A stretch of 64,000 bases of DNA, from the NCBI GenBank assembly GCA_038734945.1, contig JAVYOA010000002.1:186001-250000 (forward strand), in the 5' to 3' direction. Shown here piece after piece: positions 53,187-61,644 of the stretch. Position numbers and translations under genes: made by a program. The stretch is from Fervidicoccaceae archaeon. Lineage in GTDB: Archaea > Thermoproteota > Thermoprotei_A > Sulfolobales > Fervidicoccaceae. The notes under the pieces are model-generated. The model saw nothing but the letters and a program-made list of their open reading frames with translations. It searched no databases and was not told where the DNA came from. Numbering within the stretch: position 1 is the first letter of the stretch; the number at the start of each line of letters is the position of its first letter.

Positions 53187-56100
53187 TTACTTTGAGGGGG
53201 CAGCTGTAGTTGCAAGAGATTTCTTGAGGGTGCTGTAGACAACGAACGTTATGGCTATTGCAACGAGCACTAATATCAGGGTTATTATGCTGACATACAG
53301 AGCATTGCTGGCATTGCTGGAGGCACTTGCTGCTGCTGATGAAGCGTTGGCTGCTGCGCTTGAAGCGCTCTGTGCTGCACTCACAGCACTATCGATCTTG
53401 GAGCTCAGAGCATTGACTGCAGAAGCTGCAGTGCTTGCTGAGTTCGCTGCGTTCTGTGCATTGGTTGCTGCGCTCTGTGCTGCGCTGACAGCTGTGTCGA
53501 TCTTTGAGCTCATGCTGCTAACCTGCGTTGATATAGTGCTTAGCTGGGATGCCAAGTTATTCACAGCAGTATTAATTGTTCCGACCTGCGTGCTTATCTG
53601 ATTGACTGTTGCTGCCATTGAGTTGAGGCTGTTCTGAAGTCCTGAAACAGCTGTTCCCACATTGCTTATAGCGCTATTTAGGCTCTGAACTGCTGAGTTG
53701 AGGTTATTCTGCAGCGTTGTGAGCTGAGATGAGACTGAGCTTATTGCGCTGCTGAGGCTGCTTGCTGCACTGTTAACTGCATTAGTTATGTTGCTCACTG
53801 CTGCATTGACATCCATCACAGTGGCAAGCTTTGTGAGGTTGTTGATTACATAGACGTAGCCTGGATCTGTTGAGTTTATAGTCGTTCCAAGGGCATAGGC
53901 GAAGGATATAGCATAGGCTCCTGGCTCAAGCACTGGGATATAGAGTCCCAGTGTGCTTGTGAATGGACTGACGAGCAGACCATTAGCATTAGCGCTCCAT
54001 CTCTCAACGTTTGTGGTTAGGGCCATCACTGCATCGGTTCCATTGAACAGCACTGACAGTATTGAGACTCCTGGAGTGAATCCTGTTCCTATCACTCTGA
54101 CTATTCCAGGTCCTACTAGGACTGGAGCAGCGTTTGTGTTGAGATCAAGCAGCAATAGCTTTGGAACAACATTCACTGGAGAGTTGTAGAATGCTGTTGT
54201 GTTGAAGAACTGCAGTGTTAGGGTTCCGAAGGATGCTCCAGTAGCTGTAATACTGTATGAACCCTGAGGAACGGTTGGAACCACGAAAGTGGCAGAAGCT
54301 GCACCTGTACTGTCAGCAGTTGCTGTTGCTATTGGTATTGAGCCGAAGTATATTGTAACTGTTTCACCTGGGTTAAGTCCGTTGAGGAACACGCTTATCT
54401 GATCTCCAACGTAGTCACATCCACCATTGTACACAGCACACTGATCGCAGAACTTCAAGCCTGTGTACTGCCCGCATGGACAGACTGTTAGCGTGGCATT
54501 GTTGTATCCAGCATAAGCATTTGGAACAGTCTTTGGCAATCCTGTGAGCGGGTTGACTATCTCAAAGTATCCTTTTGATCCAATTATGATGGCAGCTGAG
54601 TACTCATATCCCCATGCATCCCTTCCCCATATGTAGTGAGCTCCGAATGGTATGTTTGTGCTTGGAAGAGTTACCGTAAATGTTAAGTTGCCATCCTTTC
54701 CGAGCGTTACTGTTGCAAGTATTACTGTCCTATCAAGTGAAACTGTTAGTGTGTTCTTCCCGCTGTATCCCCATGCTGCTCCTGGACCGTATCCATATGC
54801 TGTAATTGTCAGTGTGCTTCCTGGAAGTGCCGATGTTGGAGTTACTATGAGAATTGGCCTCACTAGATAGTAGGTGTTGGGGAATGGAAGATATGTCATT
54901 CCTGTTGGTGTCATCGTGACGGTGAGCTGATCATTGTAGGTTGTTGCATTTAGAGGAACTGTTACGGATACGCTTATTGACCATGAGATGCCAGCATCTG
55001 TGAATGAGGGGATTGAGGCTGATGCTGCTCCATTGCTGAACGTCAGAGTGCCTGTAAAGGTCTTCACTGTACCAGTATCAGTGTTGTTATATGTTACTGT
55101 GTAGGTGCTGTTTGTTGGAACAAATGAAAATGCATCGAGCTCCATCTGTATGAGGTTGGTGTAGTTGTAGAATATTACCTGGTAGAGGAAAGTGCCTGTA
55201 GCTGAACCTGTTGCGTTAGTTATACCCGTACTCGTTACATTGAACAGTAGAGCAGACACATTGGCATTTATGCTACTATCCCAAGTTGTGTTTACTGCCT
55301 GGGAGAAGATCTGAACCGTTGGGGATGCTGAGAGGTTGTAGAGAGCAAACATTACTGCTGTAGCATTGTACAACATACCGGTTATTTCGTATGTATATCC
55401 TCCGCTCGTGAAGTCGATTTTCAGTGTCTCAGTCTTTGTGTAGGACTGCGCTGCCGTCTGCTTCTGATATGCCCAGCTACCTGCTATGTTGAAAGTTGCT
55501 GTGACAGTTGCGTGTGTTCCCACATCGTTGTATATGGTTGATGAGGATATCGTTAGAGTGTCAGTACCGAATTGAACGTTTGAATGTGAGGCCGTCTCGG
55601 TCTTAGATATTGGAGTCTCAACCACGTTAAGCGTGTATAGCCCTGCAGTCATGTTTGTTGGGAATACGTTATATAAGTTGCTAAATGTCCAGTATCCTGT
55701 GTTGTCAGTTTGTTTGGGAGAGCTCAGTGTTGTGAAGTCGAAGTAGTAGAAGACATTTGTGAAGTTGGTGTTTGTGAAGTTCACTCCTGCTATGTTTACA
55801 TTTGGATCAAAGCTGTATCCTGTGAGAGTTATGCTAGTTAGGTCAGAATCAATTCCGTTACCGTTGTTCGGAGTGATTAGTAGGACAGGAAGTATTGTAA
55901 TTGTCCCTGGTTTTGCATAATCGGTATAATTTAAACCAGCTACATTATAGAAAGTGACGCTATATGTTCCTCTTGGTATTCCAGTTGTTGAATTGAGGCC
56001 TGAGTTTGGACCTGAAAGAATCAACGTTGTAGTATTTGTACCATCAGTTTTAACGGTTAGAGGTGTGGAGAAGACATATTGCCATGTAGAGGGCCCTGTA

Positions 56101-56615
56101 AATAATAGACTGTAGATTATTGAAGAAGGGGTGGCTCCATATATGTTAACTGTAGCATTTATTGGATTTCCATTCTGATCAACAACAGCTGTCTGAATTG
56201 GTGTGATAACTATCTTTGGATACACTTTTAGGGATGTAGAAGTATTTGTGAAGGGTCCTGTTAGGAGTATGTAAACTGCTGGTGGACTTGTTAAATTAGG
56301 CAATGATAGGGGTAGGGTCAGAGTTATTGTGTAAGTTCCTGTTGTAGGGGCATTGAACGTCTGAGATGCCCACACGGTTTTCCCAGCAGTATCGTTAGCT
56401 AACTCAACTGTGTAGCCTCCAGCTAAATTGACTTGAATTGTTACTGTTATTGGCTCTCCAGGATATGCGTTTCCATCTGAAGCTGTTCCTGTAGCGCTTA
56501 CTATTGTCGCTCCTCCTGTTGTTTGTGCTGTAGCAGTAGGTATGGTTAATGCTCCCACCAACAGAATTGGTAGGAGTGCAAGTACTATTAGCTCAATTTT
56601 TTCCGTATATTTCAT
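53187..56615 (-). CDS. Giant surface (S-layer-like) protein with coiled-coil stalk and membrane anchor
   Basis: 1142 residues. A signal peptide (IELIVLALLPILLVGALTIP, likely cut near TATAQ) is followed by about 870 residues of Thr/Asn/Ser-rich beta-sandwich repeats with many N-glycosylation sites. A lone cysteine cluster (CPCGQYTGLKFCDQC, then GGC, about residues 709-730) sits in this part. Residues ~925-1095 are a long Ala/Ser-rich heptad coiled coil (SSKIDTAVSAAQSA repeats). A membrane helix (YVSIITLILVLVAIAITFVV) and basic tail end the protein. It is probably an outward-facing S-layer or stalk protein. GGAGGT and a TATA box precede the ATG. Confidence 0.85.
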   Translation of the reverse strand: MKYTEKIELIVLALLPILLVGALTIPTATAQTTGGATIVSATGTASDGNAYPGEPITVTIQVNLAGGYTVELANDTAGKTVWASQTFNAPTTGTYTITLTLPLSLPNLTSPPAVYILLTGPFTNTSTSLKVYPKIVITPIQTAVVDQNGNPINATVNIYGATPSSIIYSLLFTGPSTWQYVFSTPLTVKTDGTNTTTLILSGPNSGLNSTTGIPRGTYSVTFYNVAGLNYTDYAKPGTITILPVLLITPNNGNGIDSDLTSITLTGYSFDPNVNIAGVNFTNTNFTNVFYYFDFTTLSSPKQTDNTGYWTFSNLYNVFPTNMTAGLYTLNVVETPISKTETASHSNVQFGTDTLTISSSTIYNDVGTHATVTATFNIAGSWAYQKQTAAQSYTKTETLKIDFTSGGYTYEITGMLYNATAVMFALYNLSASPTVQIFSQAVNTTWDSSINANVSALLFNVTSTGITNATGSATGTFLYQVIFYNYTNLIQMELDAFSFVPTNSTYTVTYNNTDTGTVKTFTGTLTFSNGAASASIPSFTDAGISWSISVSVTVPLNATTYNDQLTVTMTPTGMTYLPFPNTYYLVRPILIVTPTSALPGSTLTITAYGYGPGAAWGYSGKNTLTVSLDRTVILATVTLGKDGNLTFTVTLPSTNIPFGAHYIWGRDAWGYEYSAAIIIGSKGYFEIVNPLTGLPKTVPNAYAGYNNATLTVCPCGQYTGLKFCDQCAVYNGGCDYVGDQISVFLNGLNPGETVTIYFGSIPIATATADSTGAASATFVVPTVPQGSYSITATGASFGTLTLQFFNTTAFYNSPVNVVPKLLLLDLNTNAAPVLVGPGIVRVIGTGFTPGVSILSVLFNGTDAVMALTTNVERWSANANGLLVSPFTSTLGLYIPVLEPGAYAISFAYALGTTINSTDPGYVYVINNLTKLATVMDVNAAVSNITNAVNSAASSLSSAISSVSSQLTTLQNNLNSAVQSLNSAISNVGTAVSGLQNSLNSMAATVNQISTQVGTINTAVNNLASQLSTISTQVSSMSSKIDTAVSAAQSAATNAQNAANSASTAASAVNALSSKIDSAVSAAQSASSAAANASSAAASASSNASNALYVSIITLILVLVAIAITFVVYSTLKKSLATTAAPSK

Positions 56616-56626
56616 GACACGGATTT

Positions 56627-56670
56627 ACCTCCGTCGTTTTCAAATAATAGTTGAGAAGGGTATTTAAGAA
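56627..56670 (-). promoter_or_regulatory. Promoter and ribosome binding site of the surface protein gene
   Basis: On the minus strand TTCTTAAATA (56670-56661) is a TATA box about 46-55 bases before the ATG at 56615, and GGAGGT (56632-56627) is a full Shine-Dalgarno sequence with 11-base spacing. This is one of the strongest signals in the window, as expected for an abundant protein. Confidence 0.6.
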
Positions 56671-56713
56671 GTGTGTGTTTTTTTGTATACAAAAAGGAAA
56701 TAGCAAAGAAAAA

Positions 56714-57625
56714 ATGCTTTCAATTGAGAAAATAGCATTTTGTCCCCTAGCCTCTGTGTGCCTAGAGAGAAGCCTAGGAGGCAACAAAGTTTATTTGAGG
56801 ACTTGGTCCTACTCCTGAATGTACAGCTAACTGGAGAACAATCGTCATGACTTCGGTGAGAATGCCTCTTTTGAGCTAGAAAAAATAATCGTGCAGGTTG
56901 AGAAAAAGATCAACGAAGCTCTATCGAGTAATGAGAAGATCGAATATCTATCATTCGTTTCAGATGGAGAGCCTATACGCAATAATAATCTTGGAAAGTT
57001 TTTCTGAAAAGCTTTGGGATCCCAATAGCATTCTATTGAATTCTTTCTTCGTCTGAAAAAGATGGAAAAGGATGATGAGAAGAGCAGTTCTTGTTTCTCT
57101 CGTAATAGATGCAATTAGAGAAGAGTTTTAAGAAGAATAAGTAGACCGCACAGAGATCTAAGCCTGAATGCCATACTAAAAAGGATATAACAGGATCCTT
57201 CTCACTGAAACAATGCTGATAGAATGGAATTGAGCATAAAATGGGTTTGAGAGAATATTAGAGCTCCTCAGCAATCTGAGAAGTCATTATGGTGCCCACA
57301 TAGCTGTTCCTACGAGACATTATGGAGAAAGGTGGTTATGGCTCAAAAGGAGAAATTGAGAAATAAACATATCAATCTCTCGTAGAAGATGGGAAGAGGG
57401 GATCTAGCTTCAAATAGGCTATAATAGAATGTTTTTGATTGTTGATGAGAAGAATATGTTCTGAACATAGTATCGTTTCATCTAATGAGGAAAGAAGCTT
57501 TGGTGGAGTCCTAAAAAAGGTAAATGCTGAGTGGAGTTGTTGAAGATCTCCTGACAAAGAGAGAATGTGGAAACGAATATTTTGGGAAAGAAATAATGCT
57601 TGGAAGAATATCGAAAGCCAATTCT
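56714..57625 (+). pseudogene. Decayed radical SAM protein gene (COG0731-like)
   Basis: The 1.1-kb stretch before 57716 has no intact gene but carries protein-like segments in shifting frames in the right order. From ATG 56714: FCPLASVCLERSLGGN aligns with FGPVPSRRLGRSLG; then T-W-S-Y-S-stop-M-Y-S (56801-56827) stands where T-C-x3-C-x2-C should be, so the three cluster Cys codons are TGG, TGA and AGC. Next come EYLSFVSDGEP with NNNLGKF, then frameshifts, RISRPHRDLSLNAILKRI, RILLTETMLI, HYGAHIAVPTRHYGERW, LQIGYN and NAEWS-VVEDLLTKRE. At least eight stops or shifts exist. The family function is not certain. Confidence 0.82.
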
Positions 57626-57715
57626 AACCTACAAATCTTTAAAACTTATTATAAAATATCTTCAAAATAAAGTTTTTAGTCTAATGCTGTGTAAAGTATC
57701 AAGAAGCTGGTTGTC

Positions 57716-58297
57716 ATGTCAGATAGGGAGAGGAAGAGAAGATTTCTCGCTATCTCCGAGGATGTTATAGTGGAAGCAATGAACGTTGGAGAGAGAGTTG
57801 GAATTCCGTTCACCGCACTTATAGAGAACATATTGAGCGATGTTCTGAGAATAATGAAGTACAAGCCAGAGATATCAAGCGCAATAGCATATGCAGATTC
57901 GATGGACGATATTCTCAGACTCGGAGGTGTCGTCCTACCTTGGGAAGTGGTTAAAAAGGTCATAGAGAACATGAGCGAAGAGGAAAGGAAGGAGATGATG
58001 GATGAGCTCTACAGAATGTCCTCCTGGTACGCAGAGCTTGCCAAGGTCAAAAGGGGTTCCTCCCTCCTCGAGCTCAAGAACACAATATCGATATGGATCC
58101 CCTCGGCTAATCTGGACATAGCAGAGGAGGACGGAAGCTACAAAATAATTGTTTCATTTAGAGACTCGCAGTCCTCGCTTCTGGACTTCGCTGAGAGAAT
58201 AGTTGAGGGACTTCTAAAGGGCTATGGTCTCAAGATGATTGGGAAGGAAAGAAAGTCATCTCTTCTAGTATTCAAGGTGACTGGTTTCTATGAGTAG
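57716..58297 (+). CDS. Unrecognised protein, first of a coupled pair
   Basis: A 193-residue protein of no family I know. The N-terminus (RFLAISEDVIVEAMNVGERV then IPFTALIENILSDVLRI) has the strand-helix-helix pattern of a ribbon-helix-helix domain, and the last 60 residues form an alpha-beta unit (YKIIVSFRDSQSSLLDFAER, GYGLKMIGKERKSSLLVFKV). Its overlap of 8 bases with the next gene, and the similar architecture of the two products, suggest paralogues acting together, perhaps as a heterodimer. It follows the radical SAM pseudogene. Confidence 0.7.
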   Translation: MSDRERKRRFLAISEDVIVEAMNVGERVGIPFTALIENILSDVLRIMKYKPEISSAIAYADSMDDILRLGGVVLPWEVVKKVIENMSEEERKEMMDELYRMSSWYAELAKVKRGSSLLELKNTISIWIPSANLDIAEEDGSYKIIVSFRDSQSSLLDFAERIVEGLLKGYGLKMIGKERKSSLLVFKVTGFYE

Positions 58298-58790
58298 AAG
58301 CAGAAGAACTGTAGCTGTGGAGAAGGAGCTCGTTGAGGAGCTCTCCAGGTATGCAAGGGAGAGGGGGATGAGCCTGGCTAATTACATAAGATCAATATTT
58401 TCCTCAGCAATTCATGCTGAGAGGGTTGGCTTCTATCCTCCCAATCTTGTTAAAGAGGCCCTTGGATATGAAATGCTCAGGAGGCTCGGCTTCATATTGG
58501 TACCCCCCTCTCTGCTTGAAGGTAGATCAATCGATGAGCTAGATGGGTTTGGTTCCAGTGTTGGAAGGGCCCTGCTCGAGCTGACTCCTGAGGCGAAGGA
58601 CATATTTGAGAGCTATGCCCTCAGCTTGAAAATTGCTTTTCCAAAGGGGAACTCAATTCTCCTACCTCCATTGAAGGGATCAGCAGCAAGGCTCAGAGCT
58701 CTGCTGATTGGAATGGCGAAGGGACTGGGATTCAGGGTAGAGGAGGATGGGGAGATCGCTGTCATATATCTTGATGGCTCTTCTCGCTGA
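58290..58790 (+). CDS. RHH-like N-terminus plus unknown C-terminal domain
   Basis: A 166-residue protein. RTVAVEKELVEELSRYARER and MSLANYIRSIFSSAI (about residues 6-42) look like a ribbon-helix-helix DNA-binding domain; the rest (LGYEMLRRLGFILVPPSLL, SVGRALLELTPEAKDIF, LLIGMAKGLGFRVEEDGEIA) resembles the C-terminal parts of the products at 57716 and 63480. A chromatin, regulatory or antitoxin-like role is possible, but no toxin is recognisable. ATG 58290 follows AAGGTGA. Its 3' end overlaps the convergent fusion gene by 29 bases. Confidence 0.7.
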   Translation: MSRSRRTVAVEKELVEELSRYARERGMSLANYIRSIFSSAIHAERVGFYPPNLVKEALGYEMLRRLGFILVPPSLLEGRSIDELDGFGSSVGRALLELTPEAKDIFESYALSLKIAFPKGNSILLPPLKGSAARLRALLIGMAKGLGFRVEEDGEIAVIYLDGSSR

Positions 58791-59781
58791 TGATGCTCAG
58801 TGCCTCTGATGCTGTAACAATTTCAGCTCCATATAGGGACTTCATCATCTGGAGGCCTCTGCTCTGCCCCTCCTCGCTTATTGCCTCCACCAGCTCTCTT
58901 GGAACAATGATCCTGTAGCCTCTGTAGAAGGCATCAGCAGCAGTGTGCAATACGCATATATCGGTGCTTATTCCAGTGAGGATCAGAGAATCGACTCCTA
59001 GCTCCCTCAGCAGAAGATCGAGATCTGTCATGAAGAATGCGCTGTACCTCCTCTTGTAGACAATGAAGTCCCCATTTTTTGGTTTAAGCTGATCAACTAT
59101 CTCTGCCCCCTCGCTTCCCCTCATAGCATGCTCTCCCCATACTATCAGCTCACGATCGATGCTTGGAATGTGGGAGTCCACGGCATATATTATGGGGACT
59201 CCAAGGCTCCTGGCATTTTCCAAGAACTGGGCTAGGGGATCCACTATCTTGAGAGCCCTTTGGCTTCCGAGCTTTCCTGTGACGAAGTCCTTCAGCATGT
59301 CGATGACAAGAACAGCTGTCCTCCCCTTCCGCTTCTCCTCATACAGCGATACTTTCTCTATGTTTCTTTTTTCCCCTTCCTCTGGCTCCCCCACCGATGT
59401 CCATGCCTTCAGTATTTCCCTCGCAAGTATATCTGTTACAAGCCTTCCACTCATCGCGAGAACATTAGCATCATTCCAGAGCCTGGCTCCTCTGGCTGTT
59501 TCCGGGTCATTGCAGAGGGCAGCTCTTACCCCCCTCACTTTATTTGCCATTATGGATACTCCTGTTCCCGTATAGCATATAACTACTCCCCAATCAACCC
59601 TTCCTGAGGATACTAGCTCTCCAACCTCCCTTCCAACATCGGGCCATGGCTCCCCCCTGCCTGTTTTGAGGGAACCTACTTCAACTACATCGAAGCCATT
59701 TGATCTGAGAAAATCAACTGCAGCTCTGGCTGCAGCATAGAGATCATCGGATCCAACAGCAACTCTTCTTCCAAGGGGCAA
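58762..59781 (-). CDS. Fusion of RpiB/LacAB-type isomerase and nicotinamidase-like hydrolase
   Basis: About 339 residues. Residues ~1-130 are an RpiB/LacA/LacB domain: RVAVGSDDLYAAARAAVDFL, WGVVICYTGTGVSIMANKVR with the catalytic Cys, and NDANVLAMSGR. After a charged linker, residues ~155-330 are an isochorismatase-fold nicotinamidase: AVLVIDMLKDFV (catalytic Asp), YAVDSHIPSID (metal D-x-H), VYKRRYSAFF (Lys) and GISTDICVLHTAADAF (nucleophile Cys). Both active sites look intact. A link between ribose phosphate and NAD breakdown or salvage is an attractive inference. TTG 59781 follows GAGGTG; GTG 59790 is the outer option. Confidence 0.87.
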   Translation of the reverse strand: MPLGRRVAVGSDDLYAAARAAVDFLRSNGFDVVEVGSLKTGRGEPWPDVGREVGELVSSGRVDWGVVICYTGTGVSIMANKVRGVRAALCNDPETARGARLWNDANVLAMSGRLVTDILAREILKAWTSVGEPEEGEKRNIEKVSLYEEKRKGRTAVLVIDMLKDFVTGKLGSQRALKIVDPLAQFLENARSLGVPIIYAVDSHIPSIDRELIVWGEHAMRGSEGAEIVDQLKPKNGDFIVYKRRYSAFFMTDLDLLLRELGVDSLILTGISTDICVLHTAADAFYRGYRIIVPRELVEAISEEGQSRGLQMMKSLYGAEIVTASEALSIISEKSHQDI

Positions 59782-59791
59782 TTTGCGCACC

Positions 59792-60517
59792 TCAATCGGC
59801 GGGAATGCTCAATCCTCCATCCATTATCAAATTTGATCCGGTGAATCTTGGAGATGATTTGCTCAGCAGAAAGGCAACAGCCTCTCCAACATCCCATGAG
59901 GGTCTTGGCTCAGCAGATCCCAGCTTGATCTCCAGATCCTCTGGTGATGAGGGATCATGCGATGTTGGTCCTGGGGAAACGCTGTTTACCCTAACGCCAT
60001 ATTTCAACATCTCCTTGGCCAGCCTCTTCACCAGCCACAGCTGCGCACCCTTGGTAGCTGCATAAGCTGCGTTTCCCGCAACTATTGTGGAGGGGGAAGC
60101 TGCTATAACAACTATGCTCCCCTTTCTTTCCCTGAGATCCTTCAGCAGCTCCTTAACCGAGATGAATAGTCCCCTGATGTGAAGGAAATACGCCTTGTCC
60201 AGCGTATTTAATTCAAGGCTATCCAGCTCCTCGAGAGAGAAAAAACCTCCCGCATTGTAGACGAGAGCATCTATTCCAAGTAGAGCATTCCTAGCCTCCC
60301 TAAGTGAACTGACAAGGGATCTCTCATCCATAGCATCTGTTCCAATGGCTATGCACTTCACCTTCAATTCCTCTGCCTCCCTGCAAATTTCGTTTAGTCT
60401 ATCCATGCTTCTTGAGAGGAGAGCCAGATTCCAGCCTCTTGAGGCGAGGGAAAGAGCTATTGACCTTCCCATTCCAGTTCCCACGCCTATTATTACTGCA
60501 TTTCCTCTTCTTTCCAT
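59792..60517 (-). CDS. Short-chain dehydrogenase/reductase
   Basis: A 241-residue SDR. The cofactor motif is VIIGVGTGMGRSIALSLA, NAGG lies at about 89-92, catalytic Ser is in IAASPS, and Tyr/Lys in AAYAATKGAQLW; the C-terminal FTGSNLIMDGGLS is typical of ketoacyl-reductase-like members. The substrate is unknown. ATG 60517 is favoured by GAGGTG just upstream (GTG 60529 belongs to that region). It ends 10 bases before the RpiB-nicotinamidase fusion, so both are probably cotranscribed. Confidence 0.92.
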   Translation of the reverse strand: MERRGNAVIIGVGTGMGRSIALSLASRGWNLALLSRSMDRLNEICREAEELKVKCIAIGTDAMDERSLVSSLREARNALLGIDALVYNAGGFFSLEELDSLELNTLDKAYFLHIRGLFISVKELLKDLRERKGSIVVIAASPSTIVAGNAAYAATKGAQLWLVKRLAKEMLKYGVRVNSVSPGPTSHDPSSPEDLEIKLGSAEPRPSWDVGEAVAFLLSKSSPRFTGSNLIMDGGLSIPAD

Positions 60518-60559
60518 GCACCACACCACCTCTTCATTTTGCTGATATGCTATTTCTAT

Positions 60560-61168
60560 TTAACGCACTCCTCCAAGCTCTCTCTCTAGCTGCTCTAGAA
60601 AGGCCTTAACAAAAAGAGCTCTTTCATTGGCAATTTTCCTCCCCAATTCAGTATGCATTTCCTCTGGGAGCTTCAATATCTTCTCTCTGAAGTGCTCTAT
60701 GCTCTCCTCAATTGTCCTTCCCATTTCTCCTGCATATTGGAAAACTCTGGCCACTCCAACAGCTCCAAGTGCATCAATTTTATCGGCATCGCTCAATATC
60801 TTAGACTCAATGCTGCTTTGCTCCCTTTTTTCAGAGAAGCTGTGAGATGAAATTGCCTCGAGAACTCTCTTTACCTTTCCTTCTTCTACTCCCATTCCCC
60901 TAAGGATCTCCCCTGCAAGTGCAGCGCTTTCCTCAGCATGATTCCTGCTGCTCTTCCTCCTCGATGAATCATGCAGAAGGCAAGAGGCTCTGAGAATGAA
61001 CTCGCTGACCTCATCTTCCTCTGCTTCAGCAATTCTGAGAGCAATAGCTAAAACTCTCTCTATATGCTCTATGCCGTGAGTTCCATGCCTTGGATAGATC
61101 AGCTTGGCAATCCTCTCTATCCTCTCTATTTTATTCCTTTCATCCTCGCTCATTTTCCTCAGCATCAT
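60560..61168 (-). CDS. HD-domain phosphohydrolase (YedJ-type)
   Basis: A 202-residue HD protein: HGTHGIEHIERVLAIALRI (first His), ASCLLHDSSRR (HD pair), ISSHSFSEKR (His) and LSDADKIDALGAVGVARVF (Asp) make up the metal site of the COG1418/YedJ group, which act on nucleotides or nucleotide-like phosphate esters. The ATG at 61168 overlaps the YjbQ stop (ATGA). Confidence 0.88.
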   Translation of the reverse strand: MMLRKMSEDERNKIERIERIAKLIYPRHGTHGIEHIERVLAIALRIAEAEEDEVSEFILRASCLLHDSSRRKSSRNHAEESAALAGEILRGMGVEEGKVKRVLEAISSHSFSEKREQSSIESKILSDADKIDALGAVGVARVFQYAGEMGRTIEESIEHFREKILKLPEEMHTELGRKIANERALFVKAFLEQLERELGGVR

Positions 61169-61587
61169 GTCTCCCCCATTACAGTTACAACAATTTCCCT
61201 CTCGCTCCTTGGACCGTCGAGCTCAAGGAAGAGAATGTTCTGCCATGTTCCTTTTCTCAGCTTACCATTTTCCACGGGAATAGCTCTGGAGCTTCCAATG
61301 AATGAGGATGCTATATGAGAGGAGGCATTGCTATCAATGAGATTGTGCCTATATTCAGCATCTCTTGGAAAAATCTTTTCCACAAAGTTCACTAGGTCTT
61401 CAAGAAGCCCAGGCTCGTTCTCATTGAGAACTATCGCTGCAGTTGCATGAGGTGCAGTAACTAGACAGATTCCCCTCCTTATCTTGCTCTTCGCAACGAG
61501 CTCCTCCACTTCTTTGCTTATGTCAATGATCTGAATTCTTCTGCTAGTTTTCAGCTTTATGCTGAAGTTCTCAACTGAAAAGGTCAA
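61165..61587 (-). CDS. YjbQ/UPF0047-family protein
   Basis: A 140-residue single-domain protein: GICLVTAPHATAAIVLNENE (about residues 39-58), EYRHNLIDSNASSHIASSFI with conserved His/Asn, GTWQNILFLELDGPRSEREI. Family members have weak thiamine-phosphate synthase activity in vitro and an uncertain role in vivo. The TTG start is at 61587; it is coupled to the HD gene downstream. Confidence 0.93.
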   Translation of the reverse strand: MTFSVENFSIKLKTSRRIQIIDISKEVEELVAKSKIRRGICLVTAPHATAAIVLNENEPGLLEDLVNFVEKIFPRDAEYRHNLIDSNASSHIASSFIGSSRAIPVENGKLRKGTWQNILFLELDGPRSEREIVVTVMGET

Positions 61588-61644
61588 GCTTATCCCCAGG
61601 GCAATGATATTAACTTTTCAGAAGAAAAAGGCTTTGGTGTCTGG

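Noticed and set aside
56845-57114. Minus-strand open frame of 89 codons
   Set aside because: It runs antisense to the radical SAM pseudogene and has shadow-like composition; the plus-strand homology explains the sequence better.
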